Source: Oreohelix idahoensis
Taxonomy: Eukaryota; Mollusca; Gastropoda; Stylommatophora; Oreohelicidae
NCBI GenBank assembly: GCA_024509875.1
Contig: JAMPIV010017823.1
Span: forward strand, 233,501-297,500
Length of the DNA stretch: 64,000 bases
Direction: 5' to 3'
Numbering within the stretch: the first letter of the stretch is position 1; every line of letters begins with the position of its first letter. Of the stretch, positions 1 to 10,400 are shown piece after piece. A program made the position numbers and the translations under genes. The notes under the pieces were generated by a model. It saw only the letters and a program-made list of their open reading frames with translations, was not told the DNA's origin and searched no databases.

Positions 1-930
1 TAATGTTTATGTATTTTTGTATGGTAATGTTGATGTATTTTTACGGTAATGTTGATGTACTTTTTTGTGTGGTAATGTTCACGTACTGTTTGTGTGGTAA
101 TGTTTTTGTATTTTTTGTGTGGTAATTTTTATGTATTTTTTACGGTAATGTTGATGTACTTTTTTTGTGTTGTAATGTTGACGTTATTTTTATGTGGTAA
201 TGTTTGTGTATTTTTGTGTGGTAATGTTGATGTACTTTTTTGTGTGGTAATGTTCACGTACTTTTTTGTGTGGTAATGTTTATGTATTTTTTTTGTGTGT
301 GATAATGTTGATGTATTTTTAACGGTAATGTTGATGTACTTTTTTGTGTGGTAGTGTTGGTGTACTTTATGTGTGGTAGTGTTTGTGTATTTTTTACGGT
401 AATGTTGATGTATTTTATGTGTGGTAATGTTTGTGTATTTTTACGGTAATTTTGATGTATTTTTGTGTTGTAATATTGATGTATTTTTTTGCGGCAATGT
501 TGATGAGCGTTTTTGTGTGGTAATATTTATGTATTTTTGTTTGATAATGTTGATGTATTTTTTTATGGTAATGTTGATGTACTTTTTTGGGTGGTAATGT
601 TTTTGTATGGTAATGTTGATGTACTTTTTTGTGTGGTAATGTTTGTGTATTTTTGACGGTAATTTTGATGTATTTTTTGTGTGGTAACGTTTGTGTATTT
701 TTTTACGGTAATTTTGGTGCATATTTTTTGTGTGGTAATATTGATGTATTTTTTACGGTAATGTTGATGAGTGTTTTTGTGTGGTAATGTTTATGTATTT
801 TTGTTTGGTAATGTTGATGTATTTTTTATGGTAATGTTGATGTACTTTTTTGTGTGGTAATGTTTATTATATTTTTGTATGGTAATGTTGACGTACTTTT
901 TTGTGTGGTAATCTTGATTCGTAGTTATTT
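1..930. repeat. Degenerate T/G-rich minisatellite
   Basis: The stretch is built from imperfect units of about 26-30 bp, each with a core like ggtaatgttgatgta followed by a T-rich run and gtgtg. About 30 units are visible and the array enters from the left edge, so its full length is unknown. The short open frames through it are by-products of the repeat. Confidence 0.9.
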
Positions 931-961
931 TAATAGTTTTGTTTTTTTCCATTCTGTCCTT

Positions 962-1237
962 TTATTGTCTAGTAAGAGGAAATAATTCTTCTGTGAAAGA
1001 ATGTAATGTAGTTTTGGAACTGAAGGGAAAATTTTCTTCTCTTTTTATGCTGTCTGCATTTTGAGCATACATTAGGGTAATGGTTTTATTCTCTTGTTGT
1101 TCTCTGACTCTTTTTAGAAGCACTTCATACATTTCTTCAGATAAATGACTATTCACACGGCTGTTTGCCAGCGATCTTTTAGTTATTTCCCCTCTTCCCC
1201 CGACCGCGCTATTTATAGCTATCGTGTCAGAGGTCAC
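962..1237 (-). CDS. Small unrecognised ORF (91 codons)
   Basis: An ATG-to-stop frame of 91 codons, rich in Glu, Lys, Arg and Ser, with no family I recognise. Part of it (1170-1183) is an exact 14-base inverted match to 4060-4073, with a second inverted match (aaacagccgt) nearby, so it may belong to a repeated or mobile unit rather than to a host gene. It could equally be an exon of the decayed minus-strand gene at 1881-3010, which lies just upstream in the same orientation. I see no splice sites that decide this. Confidence 0.2.
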   Translation of the reverse strand: MTSDTIAINSAVGGRGEITKRSLANSRVNSHLSEEMYEVLLKRVREQQENKTITLMYAQNADSIKREENFPFSSKTTLHSFTEELFPLTRQ

Positions 1238-1880
1238 GTGGTAACTTCCTAACTGGAAAAAAAAAGGTGGCGGATTTTACTTTTGATAGGGCTTAATTAA
1301 TGTTTTTAGGCTACTTTATTATTATAAATACCGGCTTTAATTTTGCGTAAAGCTAGATAGAAATGTTAGAGTAAATTTTAGAACAAGAACAAACATTTTA
1401 TCACAATTAGAACAGAAGATATAATAGTCTGAAATAGTGTAAAATTTACGTTTTTTTTATATTTTGTTATGGTTTGTTTATATACAATTTTCACTAAATC
1501 GGTCACAATCAACATGCATAACAAATCACAGAAATCAAAAGTAGAAAACCTGCAGAAAATGGATATCAAAGATTTGTTTTGGTTTCATGCGTCAAACATT
1601 AATTATTGAAAGTTTAAATTGCAAGTCCACATTTATTACCTTAAAATAACACACCCAATTGTCCCCAAAAACATGAGAGCTAACAATTATCTCAATCATA
1701 CATCACGATGGTCATGTAAAAATAAGTATGGTCATGAGTAAAACGAAATGTTCAATTTAATAGATAAATAGGTGTATTTAAAAAATACATCTATTAAATG
1801 ATTTCCACACTCTGTTAATTCTGTCAATCTCAAGCAACAACTGCCATAATTTGCTCTAGCCCCAAAATTTCGCTCAATTA
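1238..1880. other. AT-rich stretch, no gene seen
   Basis: AT-rich sequence with short open frames of low complexity. I see no repeat family or coding signal. Confidence 0.5.
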
Positions 1881-3010
1881 TCATTCACACTTCCTTTTTT
1901 TTATAGGATGAATCTGTACATTCACAGATGGAGAAATTTGTAACAAATGAGTTTCCATTATAAATTTTAATTGTGAAGTTATATTTTTAATACCTCTGGC
2001 GCGTCTTTCAATTTTCAATCTTCTCTGTTTTTTCTCCTGTGCCCACGTAAGACCTACTGTTTCCTTCATGGCTATTGCTAATTCTTTGGATATTCTAACT
2101 CTACTTTCAATGCCTGCTTTCCTGCAAATTTCCTGACGTGACGTTTCTGAACAGCGTTGTAGTTCATGTGCCTGCTGCAGGTCTAATGAATCAGTTGATG
2201 TTATAGCAATATGTTTTCTAACAGTGTGAAGCAATTGAGATCGCTTACGTTTGTTGGCGTTCTGGTGACTGATGTTTCTCTTCTATGTTTAATTAGTTTT
2301 TGTAGTACAATAGGCTGTCCTCTGGTTTTGCATTTTATGATATTACTTTTTGCTGTTTCTAGTTTTTTTTTCCTAACAATGGATGTGAATAGGGGTTCTT
2401 CCTTTTGTGTTAGTGGTTGTGAAGGTGGCTTAGCAAGTAACTGTTGTACTGTGATGTCGCTTTTGAAGACAGGCGAGGTGGATGTACTTGTCGTATGTAT
2501 AACTGACTTGGTAGGTGTAGATGTGGCAACAAAAACTGGCATGCTAGGGTGAGTAGTGTTATCCACCTCCAAATGAATAATGGTATCGCCTTTAATGTGA
2601 GCTGGCACATCAACCTCCAGTTGAACAATATCATCACTAATGTGGGCAGGCACATCAACCTCCTACTGTACAGAGCTATCCTGACTACAGCTAAATGACT
2701 GACTAGACATGGAGGGGTCAGAAAGAACATTACAGGGGATAGAGCAGCTTTTTGTTTTTAAAACACCAAAAGATGTCTTTGCAACACAATTGCACAGTTG
2801 ACATTCACTTATAGTTAAATTATGGTTTTAGTCTTTCCAGATGTGCTGACTGTTTTCCGATAGTAACTTGGCTGTTTCAAGACACTTCTCATTATGCCTC
2901 CTTTTTGAATTTTGTATTCGTAAGTAACACTTCTTACAAAATATAGTCGAATGCTGTGTGGGTTTATCATCTGATACGTTAATTCCAAACACAAAGAACA
3001 GATCATTAAC
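1881..3010 (-). pseudogene. Decayed gene fragment with zinc-cluster-like N-terminus
   Basis: Read on the minus strand, three pieces in different frames look like one protein. Piece 1 (about 3010-2880) reads LFFVFGINVSDDKPTQHS followed by FCKKCY, a CxxC segment; the alternative frame over the same start holds CSLC. Piece 2 (about 2800-2201) reads CQLCNCVAKTSFG, then an in-frame TAG, then two EVDVPAHI-type repeats and a basic region. Piece 3 (2234-1881) reads ELAIAMKETVGLTWAQEKKQRR. Frame breaks near 2815 and 2220 plus the TAG indicate decay, although undetected introns could explain some of them. I do not recognise the family with confidence; paired CxxC motifs and a basic C-terminus suit a DNA-binding or transposon-derived protein. 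This is inference. Confidence 0.4.
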
Positions 3011-4399
3011 GTAATTTAGAACAGTTCAGCGCTTTCTGAATTGAACGTGTTGTTTTGGAAGTTAATGCTCTCGTGCCACAGGCTCTGCACAGTGCACTGG
3101 CACAATTCATATGATGCAAAACAGTATGTTCCATTTCGTTGTTATGTAGTATAGTTTACTTGTGTATGTATAAAGATAGAGGAATATTTGGGACTATCAA
3201 GTCTAACACCAGGATGTAGAATGCTTTATCTGTGAATGAAAGAAGATATACAAACAGTTACTTAGAATTCTTTGGCAGCCGTCGTGTGCACAGGATTGTC
3301 TACCAAAGAACACTAATGGAACAGTCCTTATCTCACACACAATTACAAAAAAAAAAAATTCATATTATAAATACAAGATTAACAAGACTTGAAAGATAGA
3401 ACAAAGTATGTAGAAGTAATCTATCTATAGATTTACATGTTTTCTGACGCTTATATACGTAGCTAAATATCATTATAAATGAATGAAAATGCAAAAACAG
3501 ATGGTGCTTTACAAAGTTATTTTGTTACAACCTTATTTAAGATTTGTGAGTATCAGGAATGCGTTTACAGTAATTTAAATGCTATAAAATCTGGTGACAA
3601 TATGCTTGTTCGTGTAATGCCAAACTCACAAAACTGACTACCACACATTCTCAAGATATGAAACCAAAAAAAAAGTATGTGGAAATAATCTTTAGCTTCC
3701 CTTCGAGAAGTCTTTATAATTATAAACTCAAACGAATGGGCCGATTTTTAGATATTAAATTAATAAAAAGATTACTTATTTTATGAATTTCCTCAAATGA
3801 TGACGCTGTTTTCAAAAGTCTGTAACTCCGTCAAAACTAATTTCAAACAAATAAAAATACAATCACAAATAGAACACAGAACAAAGTTATAGTACACAAA
3901 AGAATTTTAACGCTGTGTTTATCCAGAACGAGTGTGTAATGATTTATATTTTACTGATTTTACATACACATCAGCTGATTTTCCCCGCCAAAAACTTAAA
4001 TAGTCTTTTACGGTGAACACGAAAATTTTATACCCGGTGTCAGAATTCCGGTCACCGAAACTAAAAGATCGCTCTGGTAAAGGGCACAAACAGCCGTATT
4101 CAGAGCTTTAATTTGGTTCTTGTTTTAACATGATGCATCCATGCCCAAACAAAACTCGTGTTTTAAAAAAATGAGAAACGATATGATTTTCTTAAGTTTA
4201 ATTATAAAATTGTTATTAATATAGGCTAAATTATTTTTTAAATTTCCCATTCATATTTTCCGGGGACTCGATGAACAAAAAAAAATCCGAGGAATTCCTG
4301 AACTAGAAACCCTACTTTTAACAGATCAGAAGGAGCGTAAAAGCCTGAGGTGTTTAGTTTTGATATTTAATTGACTTTCATTTGTTACAATTAATAACA
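3011..4399. other. AT-rich spacer, no gene seen
   Basis: AT-rich sequence without a convincing coding frame. It includes, near 4057-4100, a short inverted match to 1150-1195. Confidence 0.5.
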
Positions 4400-5185
4400 A
4401 AAACAACAGACGTGAGTGGCTTACCCAGGGTTCGAACCCCGTACCTTCCGTACGACAACTCCGCCTAGCTATCAAGCGAATCACACTGACCCCACGGCCA
4501 GCTAGGCATCCCCAAAAAAGGATGCCTTGCTGACTATTTATCAGTACGAAACACACAAGATAACACCGGAAGTATACAGTGGGCAACTCAGCTCCCTGGT
4601 TCGAACCCTGGGTAAGCCACTCACGTCTGTTGTTTTTCTGTTGTCCAAGTGTTCTACTTCTTTATTTCTTACGAGTGCCTGAAAACATACCTTTATGTTT
4701 GTCTAATATTAATTTACTGTTTACAGGCCTCGGGTTTCCCTTCCTTATGTGTTATTTATGTTTATACAATACCAGAAACCTACCCTCTGTTCTATACTAC
4801 TGTCCTTAAGTCTTCTACTATTTACTGGACCCAGTATCAAGGTCTTTGTCTTGTTTGGACTGACACATACTGTTAATAGGGGAACAACAGAAGTGATTGC
4901 GTCATTAAAGGGCTGAGTTGCCCACTGTATACTTCCGGTGTTATCTTGTGTGTTTCGTACTGATAAATAGTCAGCAAGGCATCCTTCTTTGGGGATGCCT
5001 AGCTGGCCGTGGGGTCAGTGTGATTCGCTTGATAGCTAGGCGGAGTTGTCGTACGGAAGGTACGGGGTTCGAACCCTGGGTAAGCCACTCACGTCTGTTG
5101 TTTTTCTGTTGTCCAAGAGTTCTACTTCTTTATTTCTTACGAGTGCCTGAAAACATACCTTTATGTTTGTCTAATATTAATTTAC
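4400..5185. repeat. Inverted plus direct repeat cluster with tRNA-like B box (SINE S5)
   Basis: An arm of about 190 bp at 4400-4592 is repeated in inverted orientation at 4911-5105 with very few differences. Separately, 4598-4717 and 5066-5185 are near-identical direct repeats of 120 bp. Both share ggttcgaaccc, a match to the tRNA B-box consensus, next to a tRNA-like body in the 4911-5105 arm (ggggtcagtgtgattcgctt). The likely reading is two or three copies of a tRNA-derived SINE in head-to-head and tandem arrangement. Confidence 0.7.
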
Positions 5186-5353
5186 TTTCCCTGCCCTATA
5201 TCCACTAATGTATTAACTTTTGTTCTCGTTAAACACCGTTTGCCTATATTTCTGAAACACCTTCCTAGTTTCACCATCTCAAAGAGCTACAGTCTAAATA
5301 TTTATCCTTATGTTATTATTTTCGTTGTTTACGCATTTCTGATTATAATTTTT

Positions 5354-5359
5354 CAGCAG
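5354..5359 (+). other. ESRP: NAGNAG tandem 3' splice acceptor of ESRP exon 1 of the window
   Basis: The polypyrimidine tract ends in CAGCAG. Cutting after the first CAG starts the exon with c|agt aaa aat gag, after the second with t|aaa aat gag. The upstream codon contributes two bases. If these are TG, as expected from the conserved Cys-Ser-Lys of the family, both choices keep Cys and differ by one Ser (CSKNE or CKNE). Confidence 0.6.
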
Positions 5360-5467
5360 TAAAAATGAGTACGTCAGTGACGGGTTGGTGGTAAGAGCTC
5401 GTGGGTTGCCATGGCAATCTTCTGACCAGGATATAGCAAGATTTTTCAAGGGATTGAACATTGCAAA
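5357..5467 (+). CDS. ESRP: ESRP exon: start of RRM1
   Basis: The exon has 111 bp, starts with the last base of a split codon and ends in phase 2 at a perfect GTAAGT donor (5468). It encodes [10 protein letters not shown] then [20 protein letters not shown] and KGLNIA, the beta1-alpha1 half of RRM1, nearly invariant from flies to vertebrates. The acceptor is the CAGCAG tandem site. The split first codon implies an upstream exon ending in two bases, probably TG of a conserved Cys. Confidence 0.95.
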
Positions 5468-7410
5468 GTAAGTTCTTCAGCGTCAGTAACTTCCAAATAC
5501 TCCTTTTTCTCGTTATCTGCTGCCTCACATTATCCTATCTATATATGCCTCCTATGCATGGAGGCAAATCTGGAGTCATCCTTATATGACCACCAGCTAT
5601 GCACAGTGCTACAATATATGTACGTGGAAGTGAACCTATGTTTGTGAGGCTAATTACATCCACATTGACTCTTGAAATCATCCACACGCTTCCAGGGATT
5701 CCCCCTATGGTGAAACTTGTTGAGAACCCAGCATTGCACACTAAACTTGGAGAAGTCACCCAGGCGTAATTCTCTGGCTTTGACTTATTTGACTGCATGC
5801 ATGATTTCACTGTGGACCCAGTGATAGGCAGGAAAAGCTGAGAAGTAGGTCTCTGTAGGACGTGACAATTCCTTGGGAGAGCCCAGAACCAGAGTACAGT
5901 ATTTTAGCTCAGCATAGTTGGAGAGCCCCCTTGGATGGCGGGGAATGCACAGTATGCCACACACTTCGTACTCCTGGCTTGGGACCAGATGTGATGATCC
6001 TTTAAATGCAAGTCAAGCTGGAGAAACTGGAGCTCATGACTTCAACTCAACATGTTTCGGAATGGCAGAAAAGCCACAGGAAAAGCCTAAATCTACAATG
6101 TAGATAATACCAAGGAGTCTTCAACTTGGTATTGGCTGCTAAAGAGTGAGAAGCTCAATAGCTCTAGTTAAATAACAACAACAATATATGCCTCTTCCTG
6201 TTATATATATTTTGTCTACTTTCTCCTTTCCTGTCTGTTTTCTTCTGTTGTCTATCTTTTTCAGCCTCTCGTGTTATCTCTGGCTGCCTCCCCTCTTATC
6301 TGTCTTAGTCTGCTTACTCTTGTTATGTGTATTTCTCTACCTCTACTGAAGAAAAATGGTGATGCTTTAGAGCCACACAGTAAATCTGCCTTGACCTTTG
6401 AGTTGAAGAATCTGAGAAAATATGATAACATTCTTTCCTTACTTAATGCTAGTCTTTGAGGTGTACCTTTTTACAAAGGGGGTTTAGCACTCTGCCTTAG
6501 TCTACAAGGAAGAAGAAATGGTGAAGCACTTAACCCATGTGTTCAGGTAAAAGGTAGTCCCATTGCAGATACTGCCATTGGGGAATGAAGTGTTAGAGAC
6601 TTCATACTAGGTCCAGCATTAAGAGGTGGGGTTAATCCATGTGTTTCTGGGGGTCTAAAGAGAGTGCAAAGAATAGTAACACTGTAACTACCACACTTGT
6701 GGCAAGAGGTAACTAAGGAGGTTTGGGCATGGGGCAGGCTATCCTAACCTGTAACCATTTTAATTCAGAAGTAATGTCAACAAAACGATATTGTCAAGCC
6801 ATTTAAAGAAAATAATTCAGTTCAGTCATCCAAGACCAGAAGAAGGGCCTCAGGTAAGAAGGTGAGTGACGCATTCCAGGTGAAGTCAAAAATGAGTCTG
6901 GATTGCTGACTCACCTTCACCTGAAATCTTCTTCTTGGATCCTTAACCGCTGACTGTCAAAGTAGTCAGTTGCTATCACGCCTAGTGTTGTCTTGCACCT
7001 GGAATATTCCTGCATTAAACAAACAAGGTAAAACTGCACAGATGGCAGCAGAAATGTGAAATTAGAAGACTGATATCCAGGGACACTGTGAGACAAGGTG
7101 GAAAGACGTAGAGGAAGAAACTGATCACAAGGGAAGTGGTGCTGTCATCAGGACATGAGGAAGACATGAGGAAGACATGAGGAAAATAGCATTAAAAGGC
7201 AGTCCTTGTCCTGGAATCCCCAGGGTATGAGGTAGAAGAGGATCAAAAAACATATAGAGAAGATAACTGGAGACTGACATGAAAGGGATGAATGAGACGT
7301 GGACAGACCTTGAGCAGATGGCACGGGACAGGAAGACTTGACACGGGACAGGAAGACTTGACACGGGACAGGAAGACTTGGCGTACGTTTGTTGAAGACT
7401 TTGGAGCTAA

Positions 7411-7455
<45 letters not shown>

Positions 7456-10400
7456 GATGATGAGGAGGAGGAGGACGAGGATGATGATGATGAGGGTGAT
7501 GATGAGGAAGAGGAGGAGGAGGAGGATGATCAAGATGAGGATGATGATAATGATGATGATGATGATGATGACTTACAAGATTTGAGTCTGATAAAATATT
7601 ACAAAATTATTTCCTCATGAATGCGTGTGTTTGACTTTTACCTTCTTACAGAGGAGGTGTGGCACTCTGTCTCAGTCCACAAGGAAGAAGAAATGGTGAA
7701 GCACTTATAAGATTTGAGTCTGAGGAGCACAGAGATCTGGCACTGAAAAGGCACAAGCATCATATAGGTCAGCGATACATAGAAGTTTACAAGGCATCTG
7801 GCAAAGATTTTATCAACGTTGCTGGAGGTAATTCAAAGTCACTTGTAAATGTTCATATCATTTTGAAGTATTGGTTTGGTTTGGTTTTTAAGGACTATCT
7901 GCATTGCCTCCCTTAGATCACACAAGGAGAATCTCAGCACAGTGCACGAACTCCGTAGCAACACCGATAATCCCAGTGTGTGTATATAGGAATCACACAT
8001 TCTATAAATATTTTTGGTGGGTAGGTTTCCTAATTTTTAAATTTTTGCCAGGGCAATTTCTAACTGTGGGATTTTTAACGTGCGCAACTTGCACATGGGA
8101 CCTCCTATTTTTTTGCCATTATCCGAGAAGGCTAGGCATCCGATCTCACTACCCATGAGACCAGGGGGGAGTATGACGTAATTAGGACCACTGGTTCTGA
8201 AAAAAAATATTTAAATAAATTATAATCCCTCAACTGGGATTCGAACCCGGTACCTCTTGAATATGAGGTGGACGCCATACCTCTGAGCTACTCCGGCCCC
8301 CATATTTTGAAGTATTGACTATACCAAAGCTCACCCTATGTAGTTCCCAGGGGTGTGGGAAGAAACAAAGAAAGAACAGACCAACTCCTCCCTCAGGCAT
8401 GCCGGATGAGGCTGGCAACTTTATTGTGTAAAACAAATAGCTACAACATAAAGCACCACTGCACGAGCATGTACATGCTTGGTGCAGGCTTCCTATGGGA
8501 TCAGCTACAGTGGAGACTCCATCCTTCAAAAGGAGCAAAAAAGAAACATGATGATGATGAACACATCACTAGCAATGATTGAATCCTTCATAGGACAGGA
8601 CACACAGACATACAGCTCATACAATATGGCTAAAGTGTGACAATAGATTTCAATGGCACGTGTGCAGATGAAGAAGAAATACTACATGCAAAATAAAAAG
8701 TATTTGGACATTAAAAATAAATTCTTGTTCAAAAAGGCCACCAGTAGCAGTAATAATGAATGTAGTAACCCGTAATACGACCATCGCTGCATCAAGCATG
8801 TTATAAGTGGTGACTAATGTAAGGTTGTACATGGGGATGCCAACCTCATATTGTAAAATAAATAGCTACAGATACGACTGCTGCAAGAGCACATAAATAC
8901 TTTGGTCCTGGTTTCCTATAAGTGGACCAGCTGTATGCAGTGGCTGCAAGCTCCAAAGAAAGTGAGAAATGAATGAATGAATGAGTAGCTGTAAGGAAGA
9001 GTACTGTATAGAGTCTATATTGTGTTATCCATACGAGGTTAGGATGATAAACAAACAAATTTAAAAGAAATTAAAGGCAACATATATATTGTTCTCATGA
9101 AGGCTGCAAAATCTACCTTTGACTACTAGAAAATCAATCAATGAAGAGAAACAGAAAAAGAGCATCGGTTACCATACCAGTCAACCTGTACGAATTTTTC
9201 GTACAATGTACGTATTTTTGATACTTTTAACAGTGTACGGCCGTACAGACTCATTGTACGGATTTTTCCTCCCTCCCAAAAAAAAAAAAAAATCGAAATT
9301 TTTTTTTTTTTTTAATTTTTAACATATTTTTCAACCCAAGTTTTATAAAATTTTAAATCATAAATATTTTCTAGCCCAGGTTTTTTTTAAACCAGTTTTT
9401 TTATTCCGGAAATCTCGGCGTCTGTTTTTAAACTGAAGTCTGTCGCAGCAGCCAATCAAATCCTTTTATACCCAACAATTCAACAAAAACTTTGAATTCG
9501 GCCTCAAACACTTTCAGCTTTCAGCATGACATGATGTATTTTTAAAGTTACTTGTTATCAGCCATGCTTGCCAAGACACTTCGACGCCAATTTGTTTAAA
9601 AAAAGCTAAGTACCTATAACTTGGTTAAATATTGCTGTTGTTTTGCTTTGTTGCAATTTAATCACTGTCTTAATCTTTCCAGTTATATCTTGCCCTTCAG
9701 TATATTTCCGATAAATTAATGTCATAATATTCTGTGTAGGCCCTGCATAACTAAAAAAAAAAAGTTTGTTTGTGTTGAGTAGGCCTACTTTATACCGGCG
9801 ATCGAGATTCACTGCTTTATTTTTCATAAAGCGGCGATCTATTAGCCTATAATAGATGATAATTATCATTGGTCTAGGCTATCAATTTTTCAATAATAAT
9901 TTTGTAAATTTTTGGTAGTACATTTTTTCTTCCTAGATTAATATTCTGTTCACAATTTAGTTAATTTTTTTATTTTTTGCTGTTGCTTTGCTTCGTTCTA
10001 TTTTATTTTTGTCATTCTCTTAATCTTTCCAGTTACATTTTGACCATTTCAATATTTCCAATAAATTAATATTTAAAATTTTGTGTAGGCCATACAAAAG
10101 TAGAAAAATAATGTTTATTTGCATTGAGTAGGCCTACCTACTTTATTTCAGCGGTCGAGATTCGCTGCTTTATTTTTTAATAAAGTGGCAATCTGTTATC
10201 ACTGGTCTTGGCTACCAACTCTTAAATAATTGTGTAAACTTTTGGTGCTACGTTTTCCTTCCTAGATTTGATATTCTGTTCTGCTGTTAGCTGTTTGCTT
10301 TGCTTTGTCGTATGTTTTTTTTTTTTTTTTTTTTTTTGTCGTTCTCTTAATTTTTCCAGTTATATTTTGATCATTTAAATATTTCCAATAAATTAATGTC

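Larger units (their letters stand above)
6533..7570 (+). mobile_element. Composite insertion ending in a LINE-A 3' end
   Basis: This block interrupts the fossil exon. ACTTA occurs at both edges (6528-6532 and 7571-7575) and fits a short target duplication. From about 7085 it is a LINE-A 3' end in plus orientation (gcagtccttgtcctggaatc, then the GDRKTW-type region), followed by a (GAT)n tail. The part 6533-7085 is not clearly LINE-A and includes a fragment of the SINE seen at 60729-60935. Confidence 0.6.
5468..7651 (+). other. ESRP intron (2.2 kb) with fossil exon and repeats
   Basis: GT-AG intron between the two RRM1 exons. It holds a family Q copy (5545-6185), a split fossil duplicate of the next exon (6463-6532 and 7571-7590), a fragment of a (GAA)-tailed SINE (about 6926-7005), a LINE-A 3' end and a GAT/GAG microsatellite. 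Confidence 0.85.

Noticed and set aside
2211..2552. 113-codon plus-strand frame
   Set aside because: Antisense shadow of the decayed minus-strand gene, which has the more protein-like composition.
1..5356. N-terminal exons of ESRP
   Set aside because: I looked for a plus-strand exon ending in a split Cys codon and for the family's N-terminal domain. I found none I could support.
7414..7620. Open frame of Met/Asp/Glu runs
   Set aside because: It is a translation of the (GAT)n/(GAG)n LINE tail microsatellite.
8229..8303. Possible tRNA gene on the minus strand
   Set aside because: A- and B-box-like motifs are present, but they head a 430-bp retroposed element with a target duplication; same for 37849, 42258, 48365 and 54169-54445.
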